Source of the DNA: Schoenoplectus triqueter
Lineage: Eukaryota > Streptophyta > Magnoliopsida > Poales > Cyperaceae
Reading direction: 5' to 3'
Length of the DNA stretch: 64,000 nt
Assembly (NCBI GenBank): GCA_964058805.1
Contig: CAXKVV010000152.1
Location: forward strand, 62,001-126,000
The notes below the pieces were generated by a model. It was not told where the DNA came from, did not search any database, and saw nothing but the letters and a program-made list of their open reading frames with translations. Positions 48,411-60,183 of the stretch are shown here, one piece after another. The first letter of the stretch is position 1. Every line of letters starts with the position of its first letter. A program made the translations under genes and the position numbers.

Positions 48411-48960
48411 TTAAAACCGGTTTTATGAACAATTTAGCACCGGTTATAAACCGGTTATAAAAGTAAGCGGTGCTAAATGTTTATAACCGGTGTTAAAATA
48501 AAATATTTAAAACCGGTTTAACAAAACCGGTGCTAAATTATTTTGAACAATTAAAACCGGTTATTCAATAACCGGTTCTATTTTACTTCACAATTAAAAC
48601 CGGTTACAAGATAACCGGTTCTAATTTACTCCTTCCATTAAAACCGGTTATTAAATAACCGGTTCTATTTTACTTCATTTAAAACCGGTTATCCTGTAAC
48701 CGGTGCTAATTGATTTCATTTAAAACCGGTTATGGGATAACCGGTTCTAATTTACTCCTTCCATTAAAACCGGTTATTGAATAACCGGTTCTATTGTACT
48801 TCATTTAAAACCGGTTATCCTGTAACCGGTGCTAATTGATTTCATTTAAAACCGGTTATCCCATAACCGGTTCTAATTTACTTCTTCCATTAAAACCGGT
48901 TATTCAATAACCGGTTCTAAATACCACATTAAAACCGGTTTCTTTGAATAACCGGCTCTA
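48411..48960. repeat. Left AACCGGTT palindrome array of CACTA 3
   Basis: Roughly a dozen units of the form AAAACCGGTTAT...ATAACCGGTTCT, about 45 bases apart, each able to pair with itself. These are candidate transposase-binding subterminal repeats. Confidence 0.92.
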
Positions 48961-49159
48961 AACATATATTTTTTTTTTAATAAATTTTTTATTTTCTGTG
49001 ACTGGTCCATATACCAGCCATATATATAAACAAACACATACAAATATAACACAAAAATATAACACAAAAATATAACACAATATAACTCACTAAATAACTG
49101 ATCAATATCATATAAGTAACTAAACATTACAAATAACAGAAAAAAATATAAAAAAATTA

Positions 49160-52100
49160 TCAAATATTAGATGCAATATAATTTACAACCATCTCCTTAA
49201 TTTCTTCGATATCTTCCAGTGGATAAGATTGAGGAGCTGGTTTGATAGCCTATTAAAAAATTAAAATTTCATTGGTTTGATTAAGCAAACAAATATGTAA
49301 GAGAATTAAAGATTAATATGAAGTTTATTTTTTATACCTGTGGTAAATTTTTGTTGCTAGAATATGTAGTTATTATATTATGCATCGATTTCATAACATA
49401 ATAGCCGCACTCTTTACCGCTTGGTTGGTTTGGACTCTACAATTTTACAAGGAAAAAAATGAAATAATATCGTTTTCCAAGTGAACTTGAAAAAAATTAA
49501 ATCATTTAAATTTTGGAATTACAAACCTGAATCGTTTTCCAAGTGAACTTGATTTTTTTTTCTTGAGCGAATTTTTTTTCAATCCAATAATAGCGTAAGG
49601 CCCTTATAAAACAATGATATGAGTTATCAATTACAGTACATAATAAATTATCGAAGATAATAGAAAAAACTTACGTATTTAATACTGGTTGGATAATATA
49701 TGTTTCATCTTTACGATTCAATGAGTCCACGACATAAACAACAGAGGGTTTGAGCCGCACAATCAAAAGAATCCAATGCCCCCTACAATTTATATGTATT
49801 AATATGGAGAGATTAAGCAATTAAGCAATAGATAAATAAGCAAATGAATTAAGTTTTGAAGTTCTAATCTTTCAATGTACGGAAGAAACATGTAGGAGTT
49901 TGGATTCTCGCATTTAACAAAGCATTGCCCCAAATAATTGACTGTGCGCTCAATATCACTTTGAATTTGTGTTTCCGTGCAAAAATATGGATCGATAAAT
50001 TTACAATTGTCAATTAAGAAACTCTTGCACGTATCGTGGGAAACCCTACAATATATACAATAATTAGTCTTAAAATAATTATTACAATGCTAAAAGAAAT
50101 ATTATGATTCTATTCTTACATGCAGAAAATCTGTAGAATCGAGATATTGAGCCATTCATCCTTAAAAAGCTCGATGATATCCGTCACATATACATAAGCA
50201 TCACCATCGTAGAAGAATAGCTCCGAGAATGCGATAGGAAAATAAGTCGTACTAACGGACTGCATCATGATCACCTTATATAGAAATAATGAACGTCTAG
50301 AAAGACGTTGTAAGGTGTCATCATCAAGAAGCGCCTCTCTACGAGATTTTAAAATTGGTTCTGGCTCGAATATTTTTTTCTTGTTGGACATAGATTTCTT
50401 TGGTGTATTATCCTGCATTTAAACATATTAGTGAACAAATAATTTATGAATTTTAAAATTATAGAGATAAATAAAAAAATACCTCACAAAGCTCGATAAG
50501 GTGTATAGGCCATTTGATAAAGAATCTAACAAGCTCACCGAGCCACTCCGGTCCATTTGGCGGCGGAAACGGAACACAAATGTGCTGAAATCCATCTTTA
50601 ACCTCATCGGGAGTAACACGGACCTCATCGAGTAAGACTGGAGAGCCGTGCATATACTCGGCGAGTCCAGTCGGAATAATCCTCCCGATTGCCGCCTCAT
50701 ATCGTTTATTATCTATCTCAACAAGGAATTTGCAGGGTGTAGATTCCTGAAATAAAAAAATAATTAATCGTTATAAACATGAATTATACTTCAGTAATCA
50801 TTCAAAACTTAGATTAATTGAGAATAAATATATAAATAAATTGACCTTGATATTCCGAAGCGGATGTATGGTATTGGAGCTACCTTGAGTCGGGAGGATA
50901 ACTTCATCCGTGGAAGGTGGTATACATACCGAATCAGCCGGTATTTGTCTCACCATTCTCTGAAATAAATCATTAAACTGCGCTGTCATCTCCGCCCTTT
51001 GTTGTCCCAATAACTCATTGAACTCAGCTTTGCTGATGCATTCAGCGTGAGAAGCATTCCCTTTCGACCCCTTTCCGTACACAGTTTTCACACCGGCGCC
51101 ACCAAATCCTCTCAATCTCCCCGGATGCTCAGCCGTCCCAATAGAACTGGTCAAGACGTCATTATAGCGGTCCGGCTGAAATGATCCTTCTTGAATTATC
51201 GATTCCTGTCATTATAGCGTATATAACATTTCATTCAAGTATTTCAATCGATATGATATCTAACATTTCATAACAAGTAACATGTACATATTTTGAATGA
51301 TTTTTTATACATACTGCTCGTTGAAGTACTTCTTTAGTCGCCGGATTCACAATTTCATAATTTCCCTCGGCTGTCGGCTTTGACCTAGCCATGCACCATC
51401 TAAAAGTTCTAAGGTCGGCTTTTGAAGTGATGCCCGAGGAGGATGAGGACGATGAAACAACGTCGCTCTCCTTCCATTTTTTCTCGGCGGTGTTATAACC
51501 CCCCGAACCTAGTCTGTGAGGATGTAAATTCTTTTCAGCATTTATTCGTGCTTGCGCACTTATCGCCTGTCAATACAAATTGAAAAATATTATTACATTA
51601 GAAAATTTTTTTGGTTATTACTAATCGCACTTATCGCATGTCAATACTAATGGACAAATATTACATTAGAAAGATTTTTTGGTTACCTTAAACTCATCGC
51701 TGGCTTTTTGATTCACAAACTCTTCCCACTGCTCCAATGTGATATTGAAGTCATCACACGGAGTCTTCAGTTTTTTCGGATCTGCATTGGTGATGTATTC
51801 TCTCACCAATCTAGTTTTCCAAGCTTTCCAACGCGCACCCATACACACTAGGACTTTTCTTTTATTTGTATCGTCCTTTATGTTCCACCATTCCTGAAAT
51901 AAACAAATAAATTAGTGCATAAATATAATAATAACTAATGTATGATTTAGGGTTTAGGGTTTAGGGTGTATGATTTAGGAGATACCTTAATTTCATTCCA
52001 AAGCTCATTTTTAAGCTCTACATTGACATGCTTCCAACTTTGAATTGTGCATGGCACCCGATCTCTTACCAAGATAGCATAATAATTCACAAATTTTGAT

Positions 52101-52219
52101 GCATTATCACCAATCGGTACGCCGTCACTTCTAAACTCAATATGTCTCTCATCAACTCTTTTACTCCCGCGAAAACCCGACAAAGATGTTCTTGATCTTT
52201 TTCCCGTTCCTTCTTCCAT
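49160..52219 (-). CDS. CACTA second gene: Transposase_24-like region plus Ulp1 (C48) protease domain
   Basis: The start ATG is at 52217-52219 (MEEGTGKRSRTSLSGFRG) and the stop TGA at 49160-49162. Supported exons with GT-AG borders are 52219-51986, 51893-51687, 51566-51315, 51205-50846, 50746-50483 and 50412-50120. Further exons cover 50046 to 49160. The N-terminal part has an En/Spm-type core (WWNIKDDTNKRK, MGARWKAWKTRLVREY, LEQWEEFVNQKASDEF). A Ser/Gly and coiled-coil stretch follows (EFNELLGQQRAEMTAQF). The C-terminal part has the Ulp1 cysteine protease signature: GHWILLIVRL (His), VVDSLNR (Asp) and QPSGKECGYYVM (Gln, Cys). No stop or frameshift is seen in the exons that I traced. Ulp1 domains cleave SUMO-like modifiers; this one's substrate is unknown. 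Confidence 0.8.
51946..51966 (+). repeat. Three telomere-type TTTAGGG units
   Basis: (TTTAGGG)3 within the first intron of the CACTA second gene, with looser relatives nearby and at 57117-57135. Such telobox-like words are common near plant promoters, and this is too short to mean an old chromosome end. Confidence 0.8.
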
Positions 52220-52848
52220 TATTGTCAAAGTACTATATAAAATTATAAAAAATTTAATTAGTATATTTATAATAAATTTTTAGATATATTATGATATCCA
52301 ATTAGGGTTTTGAAATTTTGAACTATGGTTGATAAGAGTAAACAAATAACAATTACAAATAAATTTAATTTATATTTTATTTACCGATAACAGTAATTAA
52401 TTTTTACACATACATTTTATTTTATATTTTTATTCTACATAGAGATAAAAACCTAATTGTAAAATTTAAGCTATAATTATGAAGTATTGACTATACAAAT
52501 GGCTTAATTACTATTAACTGACCATTAATCTACTGATTTCGCAATATAAGGTTTACAACAAACAAATTATGAAATAAAAGAATATTTGTTACCTTACACA
52601 CAAGAGGCAGTGGAGAGGAAATAGGAGAAAATAGGAGAGGGAATAGGAGGAAATAGGAGAGGAAAAGGGTTTATGAAATAAAAGAGATTCTCTGGCTAGG
52701 GTTTAATGGAGGAAATAGGAGAGCAAAAATGAGGTTTAGGGTTTAATGGAGGAGAGGAAATATGAGGTTTCGGGTTCTCTGGCTTGGAAGAATGAGAAGA
52801 AAGGAAGAATGAGAAGAAAGGGTTTAATTTGTTTTCGAATGAACAATT

Positions 52849-53175
52849 AGAACCGGTTATTTGAATAACCGGTTCTAATTGAATTCCAATTAGAACCGGT
52901 TTTGTAAAAACCGGTGCTAAAACACACTATTAGAACCGGTTTTGTGCAAAACCGGTTCTAAATGGAATTCAATTAGAACCGGTTATTCTAATAACCGGTT
53001 CTAAATTGAATTCCAATTAGAACCGGTTATTTTAATAACCGGTTCTAATTGAATTCCATTTAGAACCGGTTATTTGCAAAACCGGTTCTAATTCCAATTA
53101 GAACCGGTTATTAGAATAACCGGTTCTAATTGAATTTCAATTAGAACCGGTTATTTGCAAAACCGGTTCTAAATG
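52849..53175. repeat. Internal AACCGGTT palindrome array of CACTA 3
   Basis: About eight units like TTAGAACCGGTTAT...ATAACCGGTTCTAA lie between the two genes of the element, upstream of the second gene and downstream of the transposase. Unit type and spacing match the terminal arrays. Confidence 0.92.
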
Positions 53176-53214
53176 GCGGTTCCACTAGATCGGTTTCGGT
53201 TTATATATTTTATA

Positions 53215-53540
53215 TATATTTAGTTAAATATATTATATATATATTTAAAATATAGATTATACAAAGTAAATAGTTATATACATATTTAAAATATAAATTA
53301 TACAAAGTAAATAGTTATATATATATTTAAAATATAATTAGTTAAATATATATATTTAAAATATAAATTATACAAAGTAAATAGTTATATACATATTTAA
53401 AATATAAATTATACAAAGTAAATAGTTATATATATATTTAAAATATAAATTATATAAAATAAATAGTTATATATATATTTAAAATATAAATTATACAACA
53501 TAAATAGTTATATAAATTATACAAAATAAATAGTTATACA
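53215..53540. repeat. ~46-bp AT-rich minisatellite
   Basis: Units of the form ATATTTAAAATATAAATTAT followed by ACAAAGTAAATAGTTATAT repeat about six or seven times next to the internal palindrome array. Confidence 0.85.
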
Positions 53541-53809
53541 TCCATTATAATTTAGCATTCATATATAATAAATAATACAACACAATTAAGAATTAGAGCC
53601 GATTACATTCATATATAATAAATAGTACAACATAATTAATAATAAAATACTCAATAAAACTATAAATAAATTATACATAAACAACATAGTAAGATTCATC
53701 GCGCGTCATTTTCTCATTTTTCATCTGCATTATTTAAAAAAATAATTCAGTAATATAATCATATAAAATGATAAATGATGAATTTACAAGTGAAATATAT
53801 TAACTCACA

Positions 53810-56800
53810 TTAAGATTTCTTTTTGTTCGATTTTCCTTTGACCCACACACCTTCTTCGTGATCTGAACGCAAATAATTTGTCTCATCATTATCAGTAACG
53901 GGTACAGATTTGAAACCTGTAGAAAATGGTGGTATTTCATCAAAATGATCATATTCATCTTCGTCAACAACATCTCCAACACCTACAATACGTCTTTTGC
54001 CCGGAAGAACAACATGCCATTTTTTATCGGCTGGATCAGTGATATAAAACACTTGTTTTGCTTCTCTATTTGCTAGTATAAAAGGATCATGCTGATAACC
54101 TAATCGGTTGAAATCAACAGAGATAAAACCTTCTTTATCTTTCTTTACGCCACGTCGATTTTCAATCCATTTACACAAAAATAAAGGAATCCTAAATTTC
54201 ATAAAATCTAACTCCCATATTTCCTCAATCCACCCGTAATATGACATTGACATGTCTTCATCACCGGATATAGCAACTACTGTGACTCCGCTATTTTGAA
54301 CGGTACTTTTTTCATCTTGTTTCTTAGTATACCAGTTAAAACCATTCATGTCGTACCCTTGATAAGTATGCACCATCGCACCTGGGCCATATGCTAACCA
54401 TTTAACTGTTTCATCGATTGTGTCGGATATCTGAGAATTTACTCTGTCGGTAAACCATTTTATAAATTTTAAATTATGTTCGTTGATGACCCAGATTTCA
54501 TCTTTCAAAGGATTATTTTCTCTTATAACTGCTAAATGCTCATTCACGTAAGGAGCCACAACAGCGAGTTGTTGTAGGACCTTAAGATATGCTTTTTGTC
54601 GCAATTCAAGACCAACCGTTACCAATTTATATCCGATTGTGCCAACACCTTGGAGTCTACCCTCATGTCGAGACTTAGGGAGACCAATCGGTTCAACTCC
54701 TTCTAGATAACTGGTATAAAACTCAATAACCTCTTCTGCAATATATCCTTCAACTATGCTTCCTTCGGGTCTAGATCGGCTTCGGACTAATCCTTTTAAT
54801 TGACCCATAGCTCTCTCAAATGGATACATATACCGTAAAAACATAGGACCGCATAATCGTATTTCTCTCACGAGATGAACAGTTAAATGAATCATTATGT
54901 CAAAAAATGACACCGGAAAATACATTTCTAACTCGCATAAGGTAACTACGATATCTGACTGTAGTTCGCCAAGCGTGACGGGATCAAGCACTTTCGAGCA
55001 GATCGAGTTATAGAAAAAACATAATTTATTGATAGAATGTCTGACATTTTGGGGGAGAATTCCTCGGATTGCAACCGGAAGTAGATGTGTCAACAAAACG
55101 TGACAATCATGTGACTTCATACCAATCAACTTTAGATCATTCATCGAAACTTTTTTGGAGATATTCGAGGAATAACCGGATGGAACCTTAATCGACTTTA
55201 GACACTCCAACAAACTAATTTTCTCCTTCTTCGATAATGTATAACACGCTGGGGGTAAGTAGTTTCGTTTTTCATGTTCTTGTGGTGCTAGCTCTGGCCG
55301 AATTCCCATAGCAACCATGTCTTTTCTTGCATTTACCCCGTCTTTCGTTTTCCCTTGAATATTCAATAGAGTCCCAACCAAACTTTCACAAATATTCTTA
55401 ATAATATGCATTCCATCCAAACAATGTCTAACATCCAAATACGGCCAATAAGGAAGCTCCCAAAATACAGATTTCTTTTTCCAAACACCGTTAGGGATAT
55501 TCTTTTGAAACTTCTTACCTAATTGGACATTTATATCTTTCACAATAGAATATATTTGTTTTCCGGATAATGATATTGGTGCTTTCTCCAGCTCAACCGT
55601 ACCATCAAAAGCTTTCTTCTTCCGTCGGTAGGGGTGATTATGATTAAGAAATCTACGGTGTCCCAAATAAACATTTTTTCCACAGTTTTTCAATCGTATC
55701 GTACGAGTCTCTTCTCCACAAATTGGACACGCTTTTGCTCCTTTTGTTCTATGACCCGATAAGTTACCATAGGCGGGAAAATCATTAATCGTGCAAAAAA
55801 TAACTGCACGAAGGATGAAATATTCTTTTAAATAGGCATCAAATATTCTCACACCATCTTTCCATAATTTATTCAGATCCTCCAATAATGGAGCCAAGTA
55901 TATATCTATATCATTACCAGGTTGTTTTGGACCTGAAATCAACAACGACAACATTATGTATTTTCTTTTCATGCATAACCAGGGGGGAGATTATAAATAC
56001 ACAATAAAACAGGCCATGTTGTGTTACCACTACTCATAAGGCCATAAGGGTTCATCCCGTCTGTACATAACCCTAATCGTAAATTTCTTGGTTCATCGCC
56101 AAAATCCTTAAATATTCTGTTAATGTTTCTCCATTCGGGAGAGTCCCCAGGGTGACGGAGCATTCCATCATCTTTTCTGCCATCCACATGCCATCGTAAT
56201 AATTGAGCGTCTTTTGAGTTTGCAAATAGACGCTGAAATCTTGGAATAACTGGTAAATACCATAACACTTTTGCTGCTGGTCGTTTTCGAACTTCTATTT
56301 CATTATCTCTCGGTTTGTACCGTGAAGCGTTACATTTCGGACACTTATCCAAATCATTGTACTCATTTCGATATAATATGCAATCATTCGGACATGCATG
56401 AATTCTCTCAACTTCCATACTCAAGGGACATAATAATTTCTTCGCTCTATATGTGGAGTCTGGTATTAAATTATTTTCTGGAAGCATTTCTCTTAGAAGT
56501 TCTAATAAAGAGGTAAAACTTTTATCGCTCCATCCGTTTTTAGCTTTCAGGTTATACAATTTAAAAACTGCAGATATTTTCGTAAATTTTGTACAACCGG
56601 GAAATAATGGCACATTGGAATCATTACCCAAATTTTTAAAAATTTCAGGAATATCGACAAAATCCGCTGCAATATCATTCATAATTTCATCCAATTGTTC
56701 ACTTTCTACATTGTCTATATTTTCTGTATTTCTCACATTTTCATTCTCCAATACATCTCATTCATCATTGTCTAAATTTAAGTCAACACCTTCGGATTCA

Positions 56801-57087
56801 TCTCGAACAATATTCTCATAATTTCTACTATTTTCAGTTTCAATATTTTCTCCATGCCGTACCCATCGGGTGTATCGATCCATAAACCCACGACGAATTA
56901 AATGATCTCTCACTTGTTTGATATTTCCAAATCTTCGTAAATTTTGACAATCTTCACAAGGACAAACAAGTGTTCGTGCACCCCTATTTCCCATATCTTC
57001 TGAGGCACATTCCAAAAATTCATCAATTCCCCTCAAATATTCAATTGTATTCCTTTTGATTTTATACATCCAAGTATTGCGATCCAT
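53810..57087 (-). pseudogene. TNP2-type CACTA transposase, one stop and one frameshift
   Basis: Starts MDRNTWMYKIKRN (57087). The N-terminal transposase-associated domain has CPCEDCQN and HLIRRGFMDRYTRWVRHGE. The TNP2 core (Transposase_21) shows CPNDCILYRNEY, LCTDGMNPYGLMSSGNTTWP and GPKQPGNDIDIYLAPL. It is followed by ACPICGEET, a DUF4218-type region (YFPVSFFDIMIHLTVHLVRE, MYPFERAMGQLKG) and a DUF4216-type C terminus (YYGWIEEIWELDF, DPFILANREAKQVFY), stopping at 53810. Two lesions are seen: a TGA at 56758-56760 in an otherwise continuous frame, and a one-base loss near 55975-55985, just after NLPP, that shifts the frame. The 720-residue rest is open. The protein would cut and join the CACTA ends. 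This copy is probably inactive, though recent given so few defects. Confidence 0.9.
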
Positions 57088-57821
57088 CTGTAAAAAAAAC
57101 ATCAATCTCACAATTAGGGTTTAGAATTTAGGGTTTCAGATTTAAAGTCTAATTCTAGGCCGGTCAACCACCTTAACTCACTTTTTAAATACTTTGTCTC
57201 ATTAGTAAACATATACAAGCTAATTTGATGTTTGAAAAAAATTCGGCAGCATTTCCCCTATGCTCCCCGAGTACGTCAACGTAAATTTTCATATACGTAC
57301 GTACACGTAGGAACATTAGGGAAAATACTAACCAAATTTTTTTCAAACACCAAATTATAGCTAGTATATGTTCACTATCCTAAATGAGACAAAGTATTCA
57401 AAAAGCAGTCCCAAATCGGGGACTATTCGGGATTAATCCCTATTGGATTAATCCCGAACGAGTATGGACCTAAATTAATAAAAATTCCGGTAGTTTGGTC
57501 TTATATGACAATACTATCAATTACACATATATAATTTTATTTATATATATGTAATCAATTTATGCATTAATTATGCAAATTAATGGGTGTTAAAATTTAA
57601 CAAGGATGATCTTAAATAAGAAAATAAAAAGATGAACTTAAATCTAAATTATATATAGAAAAATTACCTCTAAAAGATCTCAAAATATTAACCAGTAAGT
57701 GGATGTTGTTGCAGCTCGGAACAGATGGAACAGAGAGCTTCTAATGGTGGATAGTGAAAATGAAGATGAAAGAGCGGCGCTGTGAGACGAGGGTGTGATA
57801 AATAACCCTAATATTAATTTA

Positions 57822-58215
57822 GAACCGGTTTTTTAAAATGGGAATAATTTGTTTTTCAATTAAAATCGGTTTTTAACAAAACCGGTTTTAAACTAACAAT
57901 TTTAGAACCGGTTTTATGAAAACCGGTTTTAAAATAAAAATTTTAGAACCGGTTTTATGAAAACCGGTTCTAAAATTATAGTTTTTAAAACCGGTTTTAA
58001 TAAAACCGGTTCTAAAACCATTCTAATTAGGACCGGTTTTCTTACAACCGGTTGTAATAAAATGCAATAGAACCGGTTATTATAAAACCGGTTTTAATTA
58101 AAAAAAGTTAACACCGGTTGTTAAACAAAACCGGTTCTAATAATTATAATAAAATATATAAATACGCCACACTTATCATTTAACACCTGTTTTTTAAAAA
58201 CCGGTTCTAAATAAC
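57822..58215. repeat. Right AACCGGTT palindrome array of CACTA 3
   Basis: About nine units such as TTAGAACCGGTTTTATGAAA followed by ACCGGTTTTAAA. These are subterminal repeats matching the left array in kind but with longer T/A runs. Confidence 0.92.
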
Positions 58216-58284
58216 CGTTTCTAAATCCAATTTTTCTGGTAGTGCATCAATCTTAAGATTGTTTTACACCCACAAAGTCGTAGG

Positions 58285-58380
58285 CACACTATGTTACTAA
58301 GAAACTTCGGTGGTAGCAATTTGCGTGGCAGCTTTAAGATTAATTAGATTGTTGAAGTAGCTACTAGCTAGAAAAGTTAA
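58285..58380. repeat. Third partial copy of the PKS-upstream segment
   Basis: GGCACACTATGTTACTAAG through GAAGTAGCTACTAGCTAG matches 7530-7640 and 42455-42550. It lies right after CACTA 3, so that element sits close to the edge of a rearranged copy. Confidence 0.85.
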
Positions 58381-58892
58381 GTTTTGCTCAACAAACTCTT
58401 TATATTAAAATCCTCTGGAGTACAATATTTCCCATTTTTAGAGCTTTTTTTAAGTATTTATTTTGGATTTTTTTTCAAAATTAAAATCGACTCAGATCCG
58501 ATTCTATTATAGATACTGTTATACAATTAATATTTTAATATCCGAGCCGAACTAGAACAAAATCTCGTATTATAATTGGTAGGATATGGGTATGGTTCAA
58601 ATTACTCAATCCAAAATCGGACCCAACCCAATACCAATATCAATACCCTATATTATACTAATAAAAAACATATATAATTTAATGAATACAAATGAAAGCG
58701 GTAAAATGGGGAGTAAATCAAGAAAGGGAATATTGTGATTTGTGAGTTTATTTAGATGATTACACTTTTCTTTAATTGGCATTTCAAAATCTCCATCATT
58801 GTTCATGTTCCTCTCCCTTCTGATTTGAAATGAAAAATTAAGAAACAAACTTTAATTTCTAATTACTGTTGTATTATTTTAACAGTAGACTT

Positions 58893-59592
58893 TTTATTGG
58901 ATATATACCCCTCAACACATTCCAATTTGGATATTTACCTCTTCAAATTTAAAAATTTAAAAATTAGATATTTATCCTTGAAAATGTTAAAACCTTATAT
59001 ATTTACCCATAATTAGTATTATCCTCATAAAAATTAAATTAGCAATAAATTAACATTATAATATAATAAAAATACCGCTCTATATTTTTTTGTCATCCAT
59101 ACAACTTATACCGCAACAAAATCAATGACAATGCATTGAATTATTTTATTTTGCTATGCACATTGTATGCTGCTATATTGCCATTTATCATTACTCTTTC
59201 TCCTTGAGCTATAACTATGTCTCAAATAAAGTAATAAATTTCTACGAATTGGAACTGACACAATACAAAACTAGTACAAATTAGACCTGACCGTAACTAG
59301 TGTCTACCCAATAAAAATAGTTCCATAGTTATGATAATTTTGTGCATCGCTGAAGTAATAAAATTAGTAAGAAGATTTATATATAAATAAAAAATACCTT
59401 GAATCATCAGAAGGGGTAATTTTATCTTATTATAATTTTAATTAATTGTTAGTTTGATTTTTATGAAGATAATATTAATTATGGATAAATATCCAAGATT
59501 TTGACATTTTTAGGGAGAAATACCCAATTTTTAAATTTAAGGGGGTAAATATCCAAATTAGGATGTATTGAGGGGTATATATCTAATTTTGC
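58893..59592. mobile_element. ~700-bp element with long terminal inverted repeats
   Basis: GATATATACCCCTCAACACA and the following ~140 bases at the left (ATTTGGATATTTACC, AAAATGTTAAAACC, CCATAATTAGTATTATC) are inverted at about 59455-59590 (ending TTGAGGGGTATATATC). The interior is unrelated AT-rich sequence. Long TIRs around a non-repetitive middle suggest a non-autonomous Mutator-like element. The flanks CTTTTTAT and CTTTTATAT could be an imperfect 9-bp target duplication. Confidence 0.7.
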
Positions 59593-60183
59593 TTTTATAT
59601 TATATCTCCCAATATTGTTTTATGTAGACTTAATTGAAGACTGAGAATGTCAAATCAGAAATTCTTTTACATTCTGACAACTAAGAAAATGAGGCTCTCT
59701 CCACCGCCTCCATTTTATACTCTAAAAAGATCCTCCAACTTTACAGGCTTAGTATGGAACTTTGGTACTCCACAAGGCACTATATTGTGTCTTCTACCAA
59801 CTCATTCTCTTCACAGACACTCAGTCGACAGGTAAGACAGGTGGAGGAGGCACTTCAACAGTTCAACTCTTACAACCTGAGTATGGCTCTATGTGCACTT
59901 TTAATGATCATGTTTTATAATAGAAAACAAGAAATAACAGGATCTTATCTCATTTCTAATTGATATATATTTTGGTATCTTTCTTGTTTTCCATTTTTTT
60001 TGACATGTTCCAGGTAAACACCCAGCATATATATCTGCGATTAAAACCCTTCGCCTCCGAGGATGGTAACGCCTTGAACCGCTGCACTAAACAGTTGTGT
60101 TTTTCATATTCAAAATGTTTTCATGTGATCCAAGCAATATCCTTTCATAGATATACAAAATAAAATAATTCATGGTCTGTATA
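59593..60183. other. Intergenic before the right copy of the long repeat
   Basis: Two overlapping short plus-strand frames (59647-59835 and 59754-59963) with a GACAG|GTAAGA donor-like site at about 59831. I recognise no domain and cannot support a gene. Confidence 0.4.

Larger units (their letters stand above)
48391..58244 (-). mobile_element. CACTA element 3, 9.85 kb, two genes, TSD CAT
   Basis: The ends are CACTACCAGA and TCTGGTAGTG, flanked by CAT (48388-48390 and 58245-58247). It carries a TNP2-type transposase gene and a second gene, both on the minus strand. Both subterminal regions, and also one internal region, are packed with AACCGGTT palindromes. Size and gene content are those of an autonomous-type CACTA, but the transposase copy here is broken. 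Confidence 0.96.

Noticed and set aside
51946..51966. Interstitial telomere from a chromosome fusion
   Set aside because: Only three TTTAGGG units, inside a transposon intron; short telobox-like runs are common.
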